From Vitellaria paradoxa (lineage: Eukaryota > Streptophyta > Magnoliopsida > Ericales > Sapotaceae), in assembly GCA_019916065.1 (NCBI GenBank), contig CM034237.1, positions 1,587,421-1,651,420 on the forward strand: a stretch of 64,000 nucleotides of DNA, written 5' to 3'. Position numbers and translations under genes: made by a program. How positions within the stretch are numbered: the stretch's first letter is position 1; every line of letters starts with the position of its first letter. Of the stretch, positions 47,461 to 59,268 are shown piece by piece. Below the pieces are notes generated by a model, which was not told where the DNA came from, did not search any database, and saw only the letters and a program-made list of their open reading frames with translations.

Positions 47461-49052
47461 CAAATTCCTATTATTATTAACTAGAATTTTGTGTTATTTC
47501 ATGCATATTAATAAAATTTTGTAACCCTTATAGAAATTTATTCTTTGATGGAGCAAATGAACTTTAAAGCTAGAAAAAACCAAAATTAATCATAAGGGAC
47601 TTAGAGGAGCTGAACAAGGTCCAAAATGAAGCAAAAGAGGAGGACGTAGTCCTAGCATCTTGATGCCATCTAGACGGTAAGGCAGTATCATGATCCTTCA
47701 AAGTTTAAGCTAGAATCGACCCACTAGTGGCCGGTGTCCCAACGCTGTCCTAACGCCATGGCCTCGATGTTTTAGATTTCAGCATTTTTTTTTCTTTGTT
47801 GTCTATAAATACTGATGCTGTATTAGACTTTAGGAGAGCCATACATACATTCTAGGGTTGATTTCTAAGAGTTTTTCCCTTAGTTTTAGAGAGTTTTTAA
47901 TGAGTTTGCAATGAAGATTTAGATTCAATCTTTGAATACACAGCAATTCGCTTAACACAAGTATAGATTTTTCTTCAATGAAGTTTGCTTTTCTCTTCTT
48001 TCTCTTTTATTTTCTGCACCATTTGTTTATTTAATATGCTAGCATAGATTCATACTTGATTCAACCCATCAATAATGGGTGAATCCTTATTTAAATGTTA
48101 GATATGATCAGATCAAGCAAGTAACATAAAACTTGCATGTAAGGGTTCTTATTTTCCTAGATTTGTTTTCTAATATTTTTAAAACCTTCAAAAATATATA
48201 GTTGACTATATTTCTTAAAATCACTGATAACTACGATGATTAGAACTTTTTGATAATTTGAAAATATAAGAAACGACTCTAGATTTATTTTCTGATTTTC
48301 TTCTTTTTGGTTTTCGAAACATTCAAAAACTTATAACCTCGATCATATTTCGTTGGAATCCCTAATGACGTTACTTGATTAAAACGTTCTTTATATTTTG
48401 GAGTAAAAAAAAAATCTAGACCAAAGAATGTTTTCAAGATGAAATCTTTCCAGTTTTATTTATCCTCAATGTGATTTTAAAACTGCACTGTGGAACAAAT
48501 GTTTTCACAATGAAAATTTTCTAGTTTATTTTTTCTAAATGTGAGTTGTAAGCTAAGATAATAATCATATCTAACATGAGAAATATGGTATTCATCTGGA
48601 TTTGTCAGTTGGATCAAGTTCTTTCCTTATTTTGTTTAAAAACCCTAGTTTCATTCTTTGCATTATTTATTCTAGTTTAATTTACTTTGAAACTCTCAAG
48701 CTTTGTTACTTAGCTTAGAATTGTTTCGATTGCATTTTTTCTAGTTTAACTTAATTACCTGCAGTCTTAATTTCTTGTTAAGAAGTTATTAATTAAAACC
48801 AATCTTTTCAAAACAAAAACTTATTTTTATTTTATTGCTTTGAAAAGAACAATGGTTTAGAAAAACTTAGAAACCCTAGGCTTCATTCATAGTTCCCTAT
48901 GGATACAATCCTAATCTCACTAGGTAAAACTATACTGCACTGCACACCTTTACACTTAGGGGTTGTTTTTTACTGCACATTAGTGAGGTGATCAGATGAC
49001 TTTTCTTAATCCTGAGGGAGATCGGATACAACTTTCTTGAGATTATTGTAGT
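47461..49052. other. Probable decayed LTR of a further gypsy element
   Basis: No coding region. The stretch 48885-48965 (TTCCCTATGGATACAATCC ... CTGCACACC ... CACTTAGGGG) has the layout of an Athila/Tat-type LTR 3' end and parallels TCCCTGTGGAAATGACCTGG ... CACTTGGGGG in the neighbouring element, but the rest differs. It may be the 5' LTR of the element whose gag is at 62996-64000. No primer site is visible before 49053. Confidence 0.4.
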
Positions 49053-50540
49053 TGATTGGACATCAATTGTTACATATTTATATATTCAAATTACACTTGC
49101 ACACATCATAAAAAGATATAAAATCTATGTTTTGTGCAGATTCCATCTCCATATCTCCAAAGTGAATATGTGTTGATTTCCATCACAAAAACAAGAAATT
49201 AAGCTACATTGAGGATGTTGAGAAGAAAGCATGCTGCACAACACAAAGGATTGAAGCTATTTCAGAAGAAAAGAAAATTCAGTTGAAATCAATGCAAAGA
49301 GATCAGAATCACTATTCTGGAAATTTCTGCAGCAGAGGATCATATTCGAATATGGTTTTACTGTATTCGAATATAAGCTTCTTCACAGCAACGAATTCCA
49401 TGTGACCCCAACTTCTCCATGTGATGTAACCTGCAATCCAGGGAGGGCAAATCAGTAAAAAAATATAGGAGAAGAAGGAGCCATCATGAGGACTACATTC
49501 GGTTAGAGGAGAGAGAAGGAAGAGAGTAGAGAGAGAGAGAGACACGCAAGAAAGCAGAGGAGTCGGGGGAAGAAATTCAGTTTTTGTAGAGAGAGTTTTG
49601 AGAGAAATTTATTGAGAGTTCATAGTTTTACATTTGAATTTCAATTCGGCATTGGAGTTTTTGAGATTTACATTTTGAATTCATTCAATTTCTGTAATCA
49701 GATTTTCAGTTCTAAATCCATTAAACTTTCATTTTCAGATTGAAATGTCTTCAATTCAGATTTCCATTTCTGTTTTTCTTCTTTTTAACATGCTCGGCTA
49801 AGTCTTCTTGGGCCAAGGCAAGGGTAATGCCCTTCCAATGAATCTCAAGTGGCCGAACTTCATGATTTACTTTGAGTTCTTATGATTATCAAGTCAATTT
49901 GCAGCTGGGTGTCTTAGAACTCATTGATTCAAGACCCGATTAATCCAAATTTGTATATCCTATTGATGAGTTCATAGGTGTTGCTTAACTTAGAACTCTC
50001 ATGACATTGTTGTATGTGGGTTGCTAGAATTAGAACTCCTATTGTCCTTAAAATAGGTTATGCACATTGAGTGTTTAATCCATGGTTTGTTTCAATTGAA
50101 ATTAATTTTCTCAAAAATCAGTACAAATTGATTTGGTAATTTATAAACTCTTGGCACTTGAAATTCATTCGGATTGGTATTAAACTTGTCTTGCTCAACT
50201 TTTTTTATCACTTAATCTTTAGTTTAAATTCACTTTGCTTTTGGAAAATAGTTCAAAACCATCAACCAACCAAATCAGATTTTAATTTTCTGTTTCACAT
50301 TTTTTGTGAGTTGTGTTTTGCCAAATTAATCTCCATTAGAGTCATTCACTTCATTACTCCCTAGATCCCTGTGGAAATGACCTGGGACTTACCAGTTATT
50401 TTGTGCTTCAACCACACCTTGCACTTGGGGGAAAACTTGTCTTGATTTACCTCACTTAACATTTTTTTAAATTTGAATTTATAATCTGAATTTTCATTGA
50501 GCTTTTATTTTGGAGTGAGGTAATTAAACAAGAACAAGCA
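49053..50540 (+). repeat. 5' LTR of the Athila-type element (1488 bp)
   Basis: Begins TGATTGGACATCAATTG and ends AAGAACAAGCA. The same limits define the copy at 60958-62443. Contains two TATTCGAATA palindromes (49343 and 49364) and a GA-rich patch (49500-49545). An open frame seen on the minus strand (49312-49545) is not supported as a gene. Confidence 0.92.
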
Positions 50541-50546
50541 CAATTT

Positions 50547-50563
50547 TGGCGCCGTTGCCGGGG
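50547..50563 (+). other. Primer binding site, tRNA-Asp type
   Basis: TGGCGCCGTTGCCGGGG lies 6 bp after the 5' LTR. It is the complement of the plant tRNA-Asp 3' end and the common primer site of Athila elements. Confidence 0.88.
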
Positions 50564-51008
50564 ATCTTTGAGAAGCAATGGTGTTTTGAGCTTTTGGAGC
50601 ATTAACTGGCAGTACATCTCACCACCATTTTCAACAACAGAGCTGCTTAACTTGTTGGGTAACTTTGTTCATCTCTATTTCTTTTCTTTTATAGTCTTGG
50701 TTGTTAGTTTAGTTTTAGAACTGTTTGCATCTGAATCCTGAATTTCTGATTTGAAACTGTTTCATCTGATATTCGAATACTGCTGCATTTCTCTGCTGTA
50801 GCTGTAGTTGCAATTCTCTGTGAATCAGTAGATGAAATTGTGAAGTTAGGAGGTTAGATTGGAGTTTTGTTTCAGTCTGAATTTCTGTTTATGCTTTTAA
50901 GGTCTGGTAAACTTGTTGGAAACAGATCTGAATTGCATTTCCATCTTCTCTTGCTGAATTGATTGAATTGCTGCATCACATTCACAATCTGAATTTTCTG
51001 TTGCACAT

Positions 51009-52648
51009 ATGGATCCACCACCACCTGTTCTGCCGGAAGGAAGTGTTCAAGGAGAGAATGACCAAATGGATCAAAACATCCTTAGACCTCTCCGGAATAT
51101 CTTTATCCAGCTAGACAAACCACTCCATCTTGCATTGTTCTTCCAAATGGACATCAGAATTTTTATCTTAAACCTGGAACAATTCAGCTTTTACCAACTT
51201 TTCATGGCATGGACTCAGAAAATCCTTACATGCATATGAAAGAATTTGAAGATGTTTGTGGAACTTGCATGGATAGGAATGTTAATGAGGACATGGTTAG
51301 GCTTAAATTATTTCCATTTTCATTGAAAGACAAGGCAAAAATGTGGTTGAATTCACTTGAGCCTAGATCAATAGGTACTTGGAGAGACATGCAAACAAAA
51401 TTTTTGAAGAAGTATTTTCCTGCAAATAGAACTGTAATTCTTCAACAGCAAATAATGAATTTTGTGTGTAAATCCAATGAAACATTTGCTCAAGCATGGG
51501 AAAGATTCAAGGAATTGTTGCAAGCATGTCCACATCATGGTTTTGAATCTTGGAGAATTGTTAATTTTTTCCATAATGCATTAACTCCAAATCTGAAAAT
51601 GTTGGTTGCCACCATGTGTAATGGTGAATTCTATGACAAAACTGCTGAAGAGGCTTTACATTTCTTTGATGCTTTAGCTGAAAACACTAAACAATGGGAG
51701 GTAGTCTCCCCATCTTTTCTGAATTTTCTGACAGATCAAATGATAGAGGAAAGTTCCATCTCAATGAGGCAGATGATGTTGGAGCTAGGTTGGCTGCATT
51801 GTCAAGAAAGATTGAATTGATGGAGCAAAAGAAGCAAACATTGAAGGAGAGTGAAGTGAAGTGTGTGCTGTGTGAAACCGCAGACCACAGGACTGATGAT
51901 TGCCCAACACTTCCAGCTTTTAAGGAAGTTCTCTATGGTCAAGCAAATCCCACACAAGCTGCAAGACCCTTCAATCAAAATCAGGGGATGAACACATATT
52001 CACAAGGCCATAGTCCATATTCGAATAACTACAACCCTGGCTACAGAAATCATCCAAACCTTTCTTGGAAAGCAGAAGCACAAACCAACAATACCAACCT
52101 CAACAACTGTGCAACCCCAACCATTTCCTTCTCAGCCTTTTCAACCTCAGCAGAACACAAATTTTTATCAGCCACCTCACAAAAGATCTTTGGAAGACAC
52201 TTGCAACAATTTATGCAAGGGCAGATTGGAACCAACAATCAGAATTCCAAGTTTCAAGAGCAGACAAACAGGGCCATGGAAGACATCCGAAGTCAATTGT
52301 CAAAGCTAACTCAAGCTTTAACCATCAGAGAATCAGGAAAGCTTCCATCTCAGCCAAGACCAAATCCTACAAGCCAAGTTCATTTCAGTGAATCATCTTC
52401 ATCTGCTGCAAATGAAAATCTGGAGCATGTACAAGCTGTTTCAACATTGAGAAGTGGAAAGCAAATTGTCAAGCCAGATTACAAACCACCTGCTGAAGAA
52501 ATTGAGGAAGAAAATGAGCAAGAAATAATGAAAAATGAAGAGGAAATGCAGCTGAAACAGAAACTGGACAGCAGAACAAAAGTGAACAGAAACAGCAATT
52601 TAGCACTTCTGAGAAAGAAATCATGTTTCAGCATGAAGAGCAGGAATT
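51009..52648 (+). pseudogene. Athila-type gag
   Basis: The start is MDPPPPVLPEG (51009), through LRPLRNIFI in frame 1. A frameshift then leads to the Gag core at 51209-51820, with MDSENPYMHMKEFEDVCGTC, RLKLFPFSLKDKAKMWL and RFKELLQACPHHG. A second shift near 51700 leads to 51694-52648, with a coiled segment and a CX2CX4HX4C zinc knuckle (51862-51903; CVLC, then H, then C). A Q/N-rich tail with YNPGYRNHPNLSW and a charged E/K-rich region follow. Another shift near 52075-52140 is likely, since the reading turns repetitive there. Gag would form the particle and bind the element RNA. Confidence 0.88.
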
Positions 52649-52924
52649 GAAGCAAAATGAAAGACTAATTGGGGACAGCAAGTTGGACAGCAGAAAACTT
52701 GAGGAAAAGCAGAATCTGAGCCAAGAAGGAGAAAATTCTGATGCAGCCGAAGGAATATTCGAATACCAGCAAGCAACATTCGAATAGCAGTAAGCAGCAA
52801 ATCAGAATCCAGAGAACAGAGCAGGTAATTCTGAAAATAAAGAGGAAATTTCTGAGAATAAGAAAAAATTTCTGAGGAAAATCAGTTTGAAAAGAGTGAA
52901 AAAGATTTTGAAAATAAAGAGATT
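52649..52924 (+). other. Gag-protease linker with a TATTCGAATA pair
   Basis: Lys/Glu/Gln-rich low-complexity coding remnant between gag and protease, broken by stops. It carries TATTCGAATA at 52756 and CATTCGAATA at 52777. Confidence 0.6.
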
Positions 52925-53925
52925 TTGAATAAAACCAAGTTGGACAAATCTGAATTTGTTCCAAAACTTCCATTTCCACAAAGATTGAACAAAGCCAAGA
53001 AAGAGAATTTGAATTCTGACATTTATGAATTGTTCAAACAAGTCAGAATCAATATTCCCTTACTTGATGCAATTAAACAAAATCCATCCTATGGAAAATT
53101 TTTGAAAGATTTGTGTACTGTTAAGAGGAAAATGAATGTGAAAGAAAGAGCATTTTTGACTGAACAAGTGAGCTCCATTTTGCAATTTAAAACTCCTCCC
53201 AAATATAAAGATCCAGGTTGCCCCACCATAGCCTGCTTAATTGGGAATCAAAGGGTAGATCAAGCTTTGCTAGATTTAGGTGCAAGTGTCAACCTCTTAC
53301 CATTCACTGTTTACAAACAGCTGGGGTTGGGAGAACTTAGACCTACTAGGGTGACACTACAACTTGCTGATAGGTCAGTTAAAGTCCCTAGGGGTGTGGT
53401 TGAGGATGTCTTGATTCAAGTGGATCATTTTTACTTTCCGGTGGACTTTATAGTGCTAGACACTCAGCCCATTCAAGGAAACCAACCAGCTGTACCTGTT
53501 ATCCTAGGAAGACCATTTTTGGCCACCTCAAATGCCTTGATCAATTGTAGAACCGGAGTTATCAAGTTCTCCTTTGGAAACATGACAATTGAGAAAAACA
53601 TCTTCAAGGTGACCAAACAGCCGAGTGATTATGAGGAGGTAGAGGAAGTTGATTGGATTCAAACAACCACTCAAGATCACTTTGATAGAGAGTATTTTGA
53701 TGACCCTTTGGAGAAAGCCTTAGTGAATAATGAGCAAGTAGATTTCCTAGCTGATTGTGACTTGGAGAATTGTGGGGGAGGAGAATTGGAGGAAATGAAA
53801 AATTCAATGCTATTGGTGAATCAGTGGAGACCATCTGTTGAGTCTTTAGAGCTACCCATAGTCAAGCCTCTGTCATTTTTGGACCAGCCACCAAAACTGA
53901 GAGAAAACCCTTGCCAAGTGACTTG
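52925..53925 (+). pseudogene. Aspartic protease region of the Athila-type polyprotein
   Basis: A long clean frame. After a conserved leader (PFPQRL, KKFLKDL-like, KTPPKYKDPGCP) comes the active-site loop ALLDLGASVNLLP (DLG at 53273-53281). The usual retroviral DTG is DLG in Athila-type elements. VILGRPFLATSNALI marks the second conserved block. The enzyme would cut Gag-Pol. The frame ends at a TGA just after the RT frame begins at 53911. Confidence 0.88.
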
Positions 53926-54930
53926 AAGTATGTATTTTTGGGTGAGGGAGAGTCCTATCCAGCTGTCATTTCATCTCAGCTGAGTTTGGACCAAGAAAAT
54001 AGACTTGTGGAAGTCTTGAGGAAGCATAGAGGAGCTTTGGGCTGGACTATAGCAGATCTGCAGGGAATAAGTCCATTGATTTGCACTCATAGAATATTTT
54101 TGGAGGATGAGGCCAAGCCTATTAGGCAAATGCAAAGGAGACTCAACCCCAACATGAAAGAGGTTGTTAGAGGGGAGGTAATCAAGCTTTTGGATGCTGG
54201 AATTATCTACCCCATCTCAGATTCTAAGTGGGTGAGTCCAACTCAGGTAGTGCCTAAGAAATCTGGAGTGACTGTGATTAAGAATGAAAAAGAGGAATTA
54301 GTTCCAATGCGCATCCAAACAGGATGGCGCATGTGCATAGATTATAGAAAGTTAAATGCAGTCACAAGGAAAGATCACTTCCCTCTTCCATTCCTAGATC
54401 AGGTATTGGAAAGAGTGGCAGGGCATGCATTTTACTGTTTCTTGGATGGTTACTCTGGGTATAATCAGATTGAGATTGCATTGGAGGATCAGGAAAAGAC
54501 CACATTCACTTGCCCATTTGGCACATTTGCATATAGGCGTATGCCTTTTGGTCTTTGCAATGCTCCTGCAACATTTCAGAGATGTATGATGAGTCTGTTT
54601 GGTGATTTTGTAGAAGATTCCTTGAAGTTTTTATGGATGACTTTTCAGTATATGGCAGTGACTTTGATACATGTTTGGGAAATTTAGAGAAGGTTTTGAT
54701 TAGATGTGAGGAGAAAAACTTGGTTTTGAACTGGGAAAAATGCCACTTTATGGTAACTCATGGAATTGTCCTTGGCCACATAGTGTCTTCTAGGGGGATA
54801 GAAGTAGACAAAGCCAAAGTGGAAATCATTCAAAAACTTCCTACCCCTAGATGTGTTAAGGATATCAGATCATTTCTTGGCCATGCTGGGTTTTATAGAA
54901 GGTTCATTGCATCATTCAGTGCCATTGCTA
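53911..54930 (+). pseudogene. Reverse transcriptase domain, frameshifted before the catalytic motif
   Basis: Includes GWTIADLQGISP, PIRQMQRRLNP, SKWVSPTQVVPKK, WRMCIDYRKLNAVTRKDHFP, FLDGYSGYNQI and RRMPFGLCNAPATFQRCM, the standard gypsy RT blocks up to the palm. A 1-nt loss at about 54625-54632 moves the catalytic FMDDFSVYGSDF block (from 54633) into another frame. GIVLGHIVSSRGIEVDKAK and RSFLGHAGFYRRFI follow there. A second 1-nt loss near 54965 separates RT from RNase H. RT would copy the element RNA in the cytoplasmic particle. Confidence 0.9.
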
Positions 54931-54937
54931 GACCTTT

Positions 54938-55690
54938 GTGCAACCTTCTATCCCAGGATGTCCCTTTGATTGGACACCAGAGTGTCAGGCCTCATTTGAT
55001 AGACTTAAGAGTTTGCTCACCTCAGCTCCCATTATGCAGCCACCAGACTGGACTTTACCATTTGAAATCATGTGTGATGCTAGTGATTGTGCCATTGGTG
55101 CAGTGCTAGGACAGAGGAGGGATAGGAGGCCACATGTATTGTACTATGCTAGCAAAACCCTTAGTGAAGCACAAAGGAATTACACTACTACTGAGAAGGA
55201 GTTGCTAGCAGTAGTATATGCCTTGGACAAGTTCAGATCATACTTGGTAGGTTCCCATGTCATAGTATACACTGACCATGCTGCTTTGAAGTATCTCTTG
55301 ACCAAACCTGATGCTAAGCCTAGACTTATTAGATGGATTCTTCTGCTTCAAGAATTTGATTTAGAAATCAAGGACAAAAAGGGAGTTGAAAATGTAGTTG
55401 CTGATCACCTTTCTAGACTCCCACATCAGGATTTAGCATCTTTTGATTCTCCCATCAATGAGACATTCCCTGATGAGCAGTTGTTCCACATAGACTCTTC
55501 TGAGGTACCTTGGTTTGCAGATATAGCCAACTACCTAGCTTCAGGTATTGTGCCTTCTCACTGGACCATGCTGGATAGAAGGAAGTTCTTTAGGAATGTG
55601 AGACACTTTTTCTGGGATGACCCTTATTTGTTTAAATATTGCCCAGATCAGGTGATTAGGAGGTGCATACCTGAGAGTGAGTCCACCAGT
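54938..55690 (+). pseudogene. RNase H domain and connection to integrase
   Basis: A long frame with [30 protein letters not shown] (first catalytic Asp), [15 protein letters not shown] (Glu), [15 protein letters not shown] (Asp) and [11 protein letters not shown]. All expected acidic residues of the active site are present. This domain would remove the RNA strand during cDNA synthesis. Confidence 0.88.
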
Positions 55691-56713
55691 GTCATTGAGT
55701 TCTGTCACACATTAGCTTGTGGAGGACATTTTTTGCTAGGAAGACTGTGGCTAAAATTTTGCAATGTGGATTGTATTGGCCAACCATGTTCAAAGATGTG
55801 TATGCATTTTGTGTTGCTTGTGATAGATGCCAGAGACTTGGTAGCCTCACTAGGAGGAACATGATGCCCCTTCATCCATTTATGTGCTTGATATCTTTGA
55901 CTGTTGGGGTATGGACTTCATGGGCCCATTTGTGAGTTCCTTTGGTTATGAGTACATTCTAGTGGCCGTAGATTATGTCTCAAAGTGGGTAGAGGCTATT
56001 CCAACAAAGACCAATGACCATAGAGTGGTTATCAAATTTTTGAAAGAAAATGTGTTTTCCAGATTTGGGATGCCTAGAGCAGTGATAAGTGATAGGGGAA
56101 CACATTTTTGCAATAGACATGTTGGTCTTTTGATGAAGAAGTATGGGGTGTTACACAAGGTTGGAACATCTTACCACCCCCAAACAAGTGGACAAGCTGA
56201 ATTAGCTAATAGGGAAATCAAAAGAATCATTGAGAAAACAGTGAACCCCACAAGGAAAGATTGGTCTTTGAAATTGGTGGATGCACTGTGGGCTTATAGG
56301 ACTGCATTCAAGACCATCTTAGGAATGTCCCCTTATAGATTGGTATATGGAAAAGCTTGTCACTTCCAGTGGAGTTGGAACACAAGGCCTTTTGGGCAGT
56401 GAGACATTTTAATGAGAGCATCACTGAATCTGGTTTTCAAAGAAAATTGCAACTTAGTGAGCTGGAAGAGATTAGAAACGATGCATATGAGAATGCCAAG
56501 ATTTCTAAGGATCGAGTAAAGAAGTGGCACGATGCACACATCAGTAGAAGAGAGTTTTTTGTGGGACAAAAAGTGTTGTTATATGATTCTAGATTGCATC
56601 TGTTTCCAGGAAAGCTTAAATCAAGATGGACTGGTCCTTTTGTAGTCAAGAATGTGACTAAGTTTGGGGCTATTGACATTGAAAACCCAAGTTCAAAGAA
56701 TGTTTTCCGGTGA
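55691..56713 (+). pseudogene. Integrase (zinc-binding, DDE core, C-terminal module)
   Basis: The H2C2 zinc module is split by a frameshift: CHTLACGGH in one frame, then [18 protein letters not shown] and [11 protein letters not shown] in the next (55717 onward). The DDE core (55884-56402) keeps all three acids: D in [12 protein letters not shown] in VISDRGTHF, and E in [12 protein letters not shown]. The C-terminal module (56357-56713) has [13 protein letters not shown] and KSRWTGPFVV and ends at TGA. At least three frame changes are needed to read it through. Integrase would insert the cDNA. Confidence 0.9.
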
Positions 56714-57902
56714 ATGGACAAAGACTCAAGGAGTATCATGAGAATTTTGTTGCTGAAGTAGAGAGTTGGGATCTCGAAGATCCCCCAAATTCTGTTTGAA
56801 TGAAGGAAGAATTCTGATTTTGTATCATAGTAGTGTAGGTTCTGTTATGCTTTTGATTTTCTGTTTTCTTTTGTTTTTGTAAAAAAAAAAAAAAAAGAAG
56901 TTGTATATGGTTATTGCTAACCTTCAGTTTTCAGCTGCAAGTAGTACTCAACTGAGGAAGTGAAGAATCTGCTTGATGAAAAGAATCTATTCAAATGATG
57001 TGATCAGTTGCAATTGCAACTGCAGCTGTGATCATGCAGTAGCTGGACTAAATGCCTTGCCACTGCTGAAATGTGAGCTTGGAACAAGTTGGTGGGGAAT
57101 TGGTCACAGCAGCTGATGATCAGCTTTCAATTCTTGGTAATAAGTTGAATTTTCATTCACAATCTCCAGGTATGTTACTTCCCCAACCTTTCTTTAATTT
57201 GCTGGTTTAATACATTGAGGACAATGCATGATTTTAGTTGGGGGGGACACAATCTGAGTTTGTGGATGTGAATAGTATTTTTACTGAAATTTGCTGAATT
57301 GAGTGATTGGATATGATCAGAATGTTTTGAATATGATTTGGAATTGTTTGAATTAAGATCATCTTATGTCAGTTTGAGTTTGCATATGTTGAAAATTTGA
57401 AAAAATTGAAAATTTGAAAAAATTGAAAAAAAAAATTGAAAATTTGAAAAAAAAATTTGAAAAATTGCAAAACTTCTTCTTGAATTAGTTGTCTTTTGAA
57501 ATAATTTTCGAATCCTAGCTGTTGGCAAAACTTAATTTGAGTATTCTTAAGAAATGGGGGAAGAATTTCTGGTTTTCTGGACACTGGAATTGCAAATTGC
57601 TGATAACCTGTATTCGAATATGGGTCTGGGTATTCGAATATGATGTCGGTTTTAAATCCTGTATATACCCGTGAGTGGCCCCATTCAAGTTCCTGTTCTA
57701 TTCGAATACGAGCCCTGGTGCCCAAAACCCTGAAACCTTCACCATTCCACATCTTCTTCCAGTCCTCAACTTTCAGATTATCTGAGTGTGATTTTGAGTT
57801 GACATTGAAAGGAAGATTCAGATACAGAGCTGCGATTGAAGAAGCTAGGGTTTACAGCTTTGGAAAATTTCTGATAAAGGGTTGAGAATCAATTGAAGCA
57901 AG
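56714..57902 (+). other. Post-integrase spacer with an internal polypurine-like tract
   Basis: Non-coding. ACATTGAGGACAATGCATG then TTAGTTGGGGGGGACAC (57231-57250) resembles the 3' end of ordinary gypsy elements, but here it lies 3.7 kb before the LTR. Three TATTCGAATA sites (57611, 57631, 57699) follow. A poly-A run at 56880-56896 and AAATTTGAAAAAATTG iterations at 57395-57470 are also present. Confidence 0.65.
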
Positions 57903-59268
57903 ATGCCACCAAAGAGGATGAAGAAGATGGCTTATAAAGGTAAGGCTAAAAGAAGGAGCATGAGGATTTTGAGCCAACATGGTAAGGGTTCTTCACTTGT
58001 TGTTCAGGAACCCATAACATATGAACTGTCATCTTCTAAATCAGACCCTAGGTCCTCCTCTAGAGCAGAATCGTTCTATTCTGTAGGTAATGAGAGTTTG
58101 AATGAGAGACATGATGATCATGTCTCTAATGTTGAAAAGGAAAACTCTGTTGGATTCCTGAGAATGTGCCTACTAAGGAGCACACTAATGCTCCTGAGCA
58201 TGAGGTCCACACCTCTGAAAATGCTCCTGAGGATGAACCTGAAGCACAATCTGACCAAGATCTTTTTGAGGAGGATTCTTTTGATAGCTCGAGGTTTTCC
58301 AATAAAGCCTCAGAGCTGAAATATTGAGAATTACAGCAAGAGAGCTGTGTTGAGTGAAAGAGGAATTAAATTGGAGGACTACAATGAACCACCCTATGAA
58401 TTGTTAGAATTATTTGAGCAAAGGGGCTGGGTGCATTGGGTTACAACCAGTAGGAGGGCTGTGGTACCATATGTGAGAGAGTTTTATCAAATGCTGAATT
58501 GGGTATGGTTCATGGGAGACCTGTGATAAACTCTGAGGTTAGAGGGAAGAAAATCAGTGTGAATCTTGAGAAGATCTCTTTCATAAGTCACTTACCTGTT
58601 GAAAGAGTACCCGAATCCACACCTGACAAAAAGCACAATGGGAGGAGCAATTGCATAAGGACAATTTGGCTAGACTCTTCACAGCCAACCCTCAAGCCAA
58701 TGGACCACTGCTAGGATGTCCAAGTCAGGAATTACTCCCAAAAGTAATGTCCTTCACATGCTAGTCTGTTCTTCAATTCTGCCCCATGCTTACAAGTCAA
58801 CCATCACTCTAGAGCAAGCCATGATTATGGGAAAGTTGTTGTTAGGCATTCCCATGGATTTACCTTACCACATCTGGTTGGTTATTTCTCATGTGGTAGA
58901 GAAATCAGAATCCACTGCTGGGCTGCCTTTTGGAGGTCTAATTACAGAATAATTCAGCATTTTCTGGGAATAGAGGAAGAGGTAGGAATGGCCACTGTGA
59001 AAGCTGCTCCTTTATAGACAAGACATCTGTGAATAGAAGTCAAGGACAGCTGAAGAAGGCTGCTCCACCTGCAGTAGAGAATAACCAGCAGCAGCCAGCA
59101 GAAGAGACTGAAGCAGCCCCCATGAGCACAGAGGAGAAATTGAAGTTAATCCAGCAAAATCAAGAAGTACTGATGAGGGAAGTTAGTGAGCTGAGACAGG
59201 GGCAGCAAAAGCTTATTCGATTGGTGGAGAGCATATTCGAATTAAGCCGAGAAGGAAGAAATGCTTAA
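57903..59268 (+). pseudogene. Extra coding region in the env-like position (putative plant transposon protein type)
   Basis: The start is MPPKRMKKMAYKGKAKRR (57903), a basic N-terminus that could be a nuclear signal. An acidic Ser-rich part follows. Then, in shifted frames: RAVLSERGIKLEDY, YELLELFEQRGWVHW and VVPYVREFYQML (58335-58500), GRPVINSEVRGKKISVNLEK (58510-58570), SILPHAYKSTITLEQAMIMG and LPFGGLITE (58716-58952), and an EKLKLIQQNQEVLMREVSE coiled coil near the end (59134-59268). This order (RGW, then LVREFY-like, VRG, then a coiled tail) fits the uncharacterised protein seen after integrase in many plant Athila elements. No signal peptide or clear membrane helix is seen, so an envelope function is not supported. 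At least four frame changes. Confidence 0.7.

Noticed and set aside
49312..49545. Minus-strand frame repeated in both LTRs (also 61264-61452)
   Set aside because: It repeats only because the LTRs are copies. The frame lengths differ between them, and no known Athila LTR gene fits.
57903..59268. Reading the post-integrase region as a retroviral-type envelope
   Set aside because: No signal peptide, transmembrane helix or cleavage site is visible. Conserved words fit the uncharacterised plant transposon protein instead.
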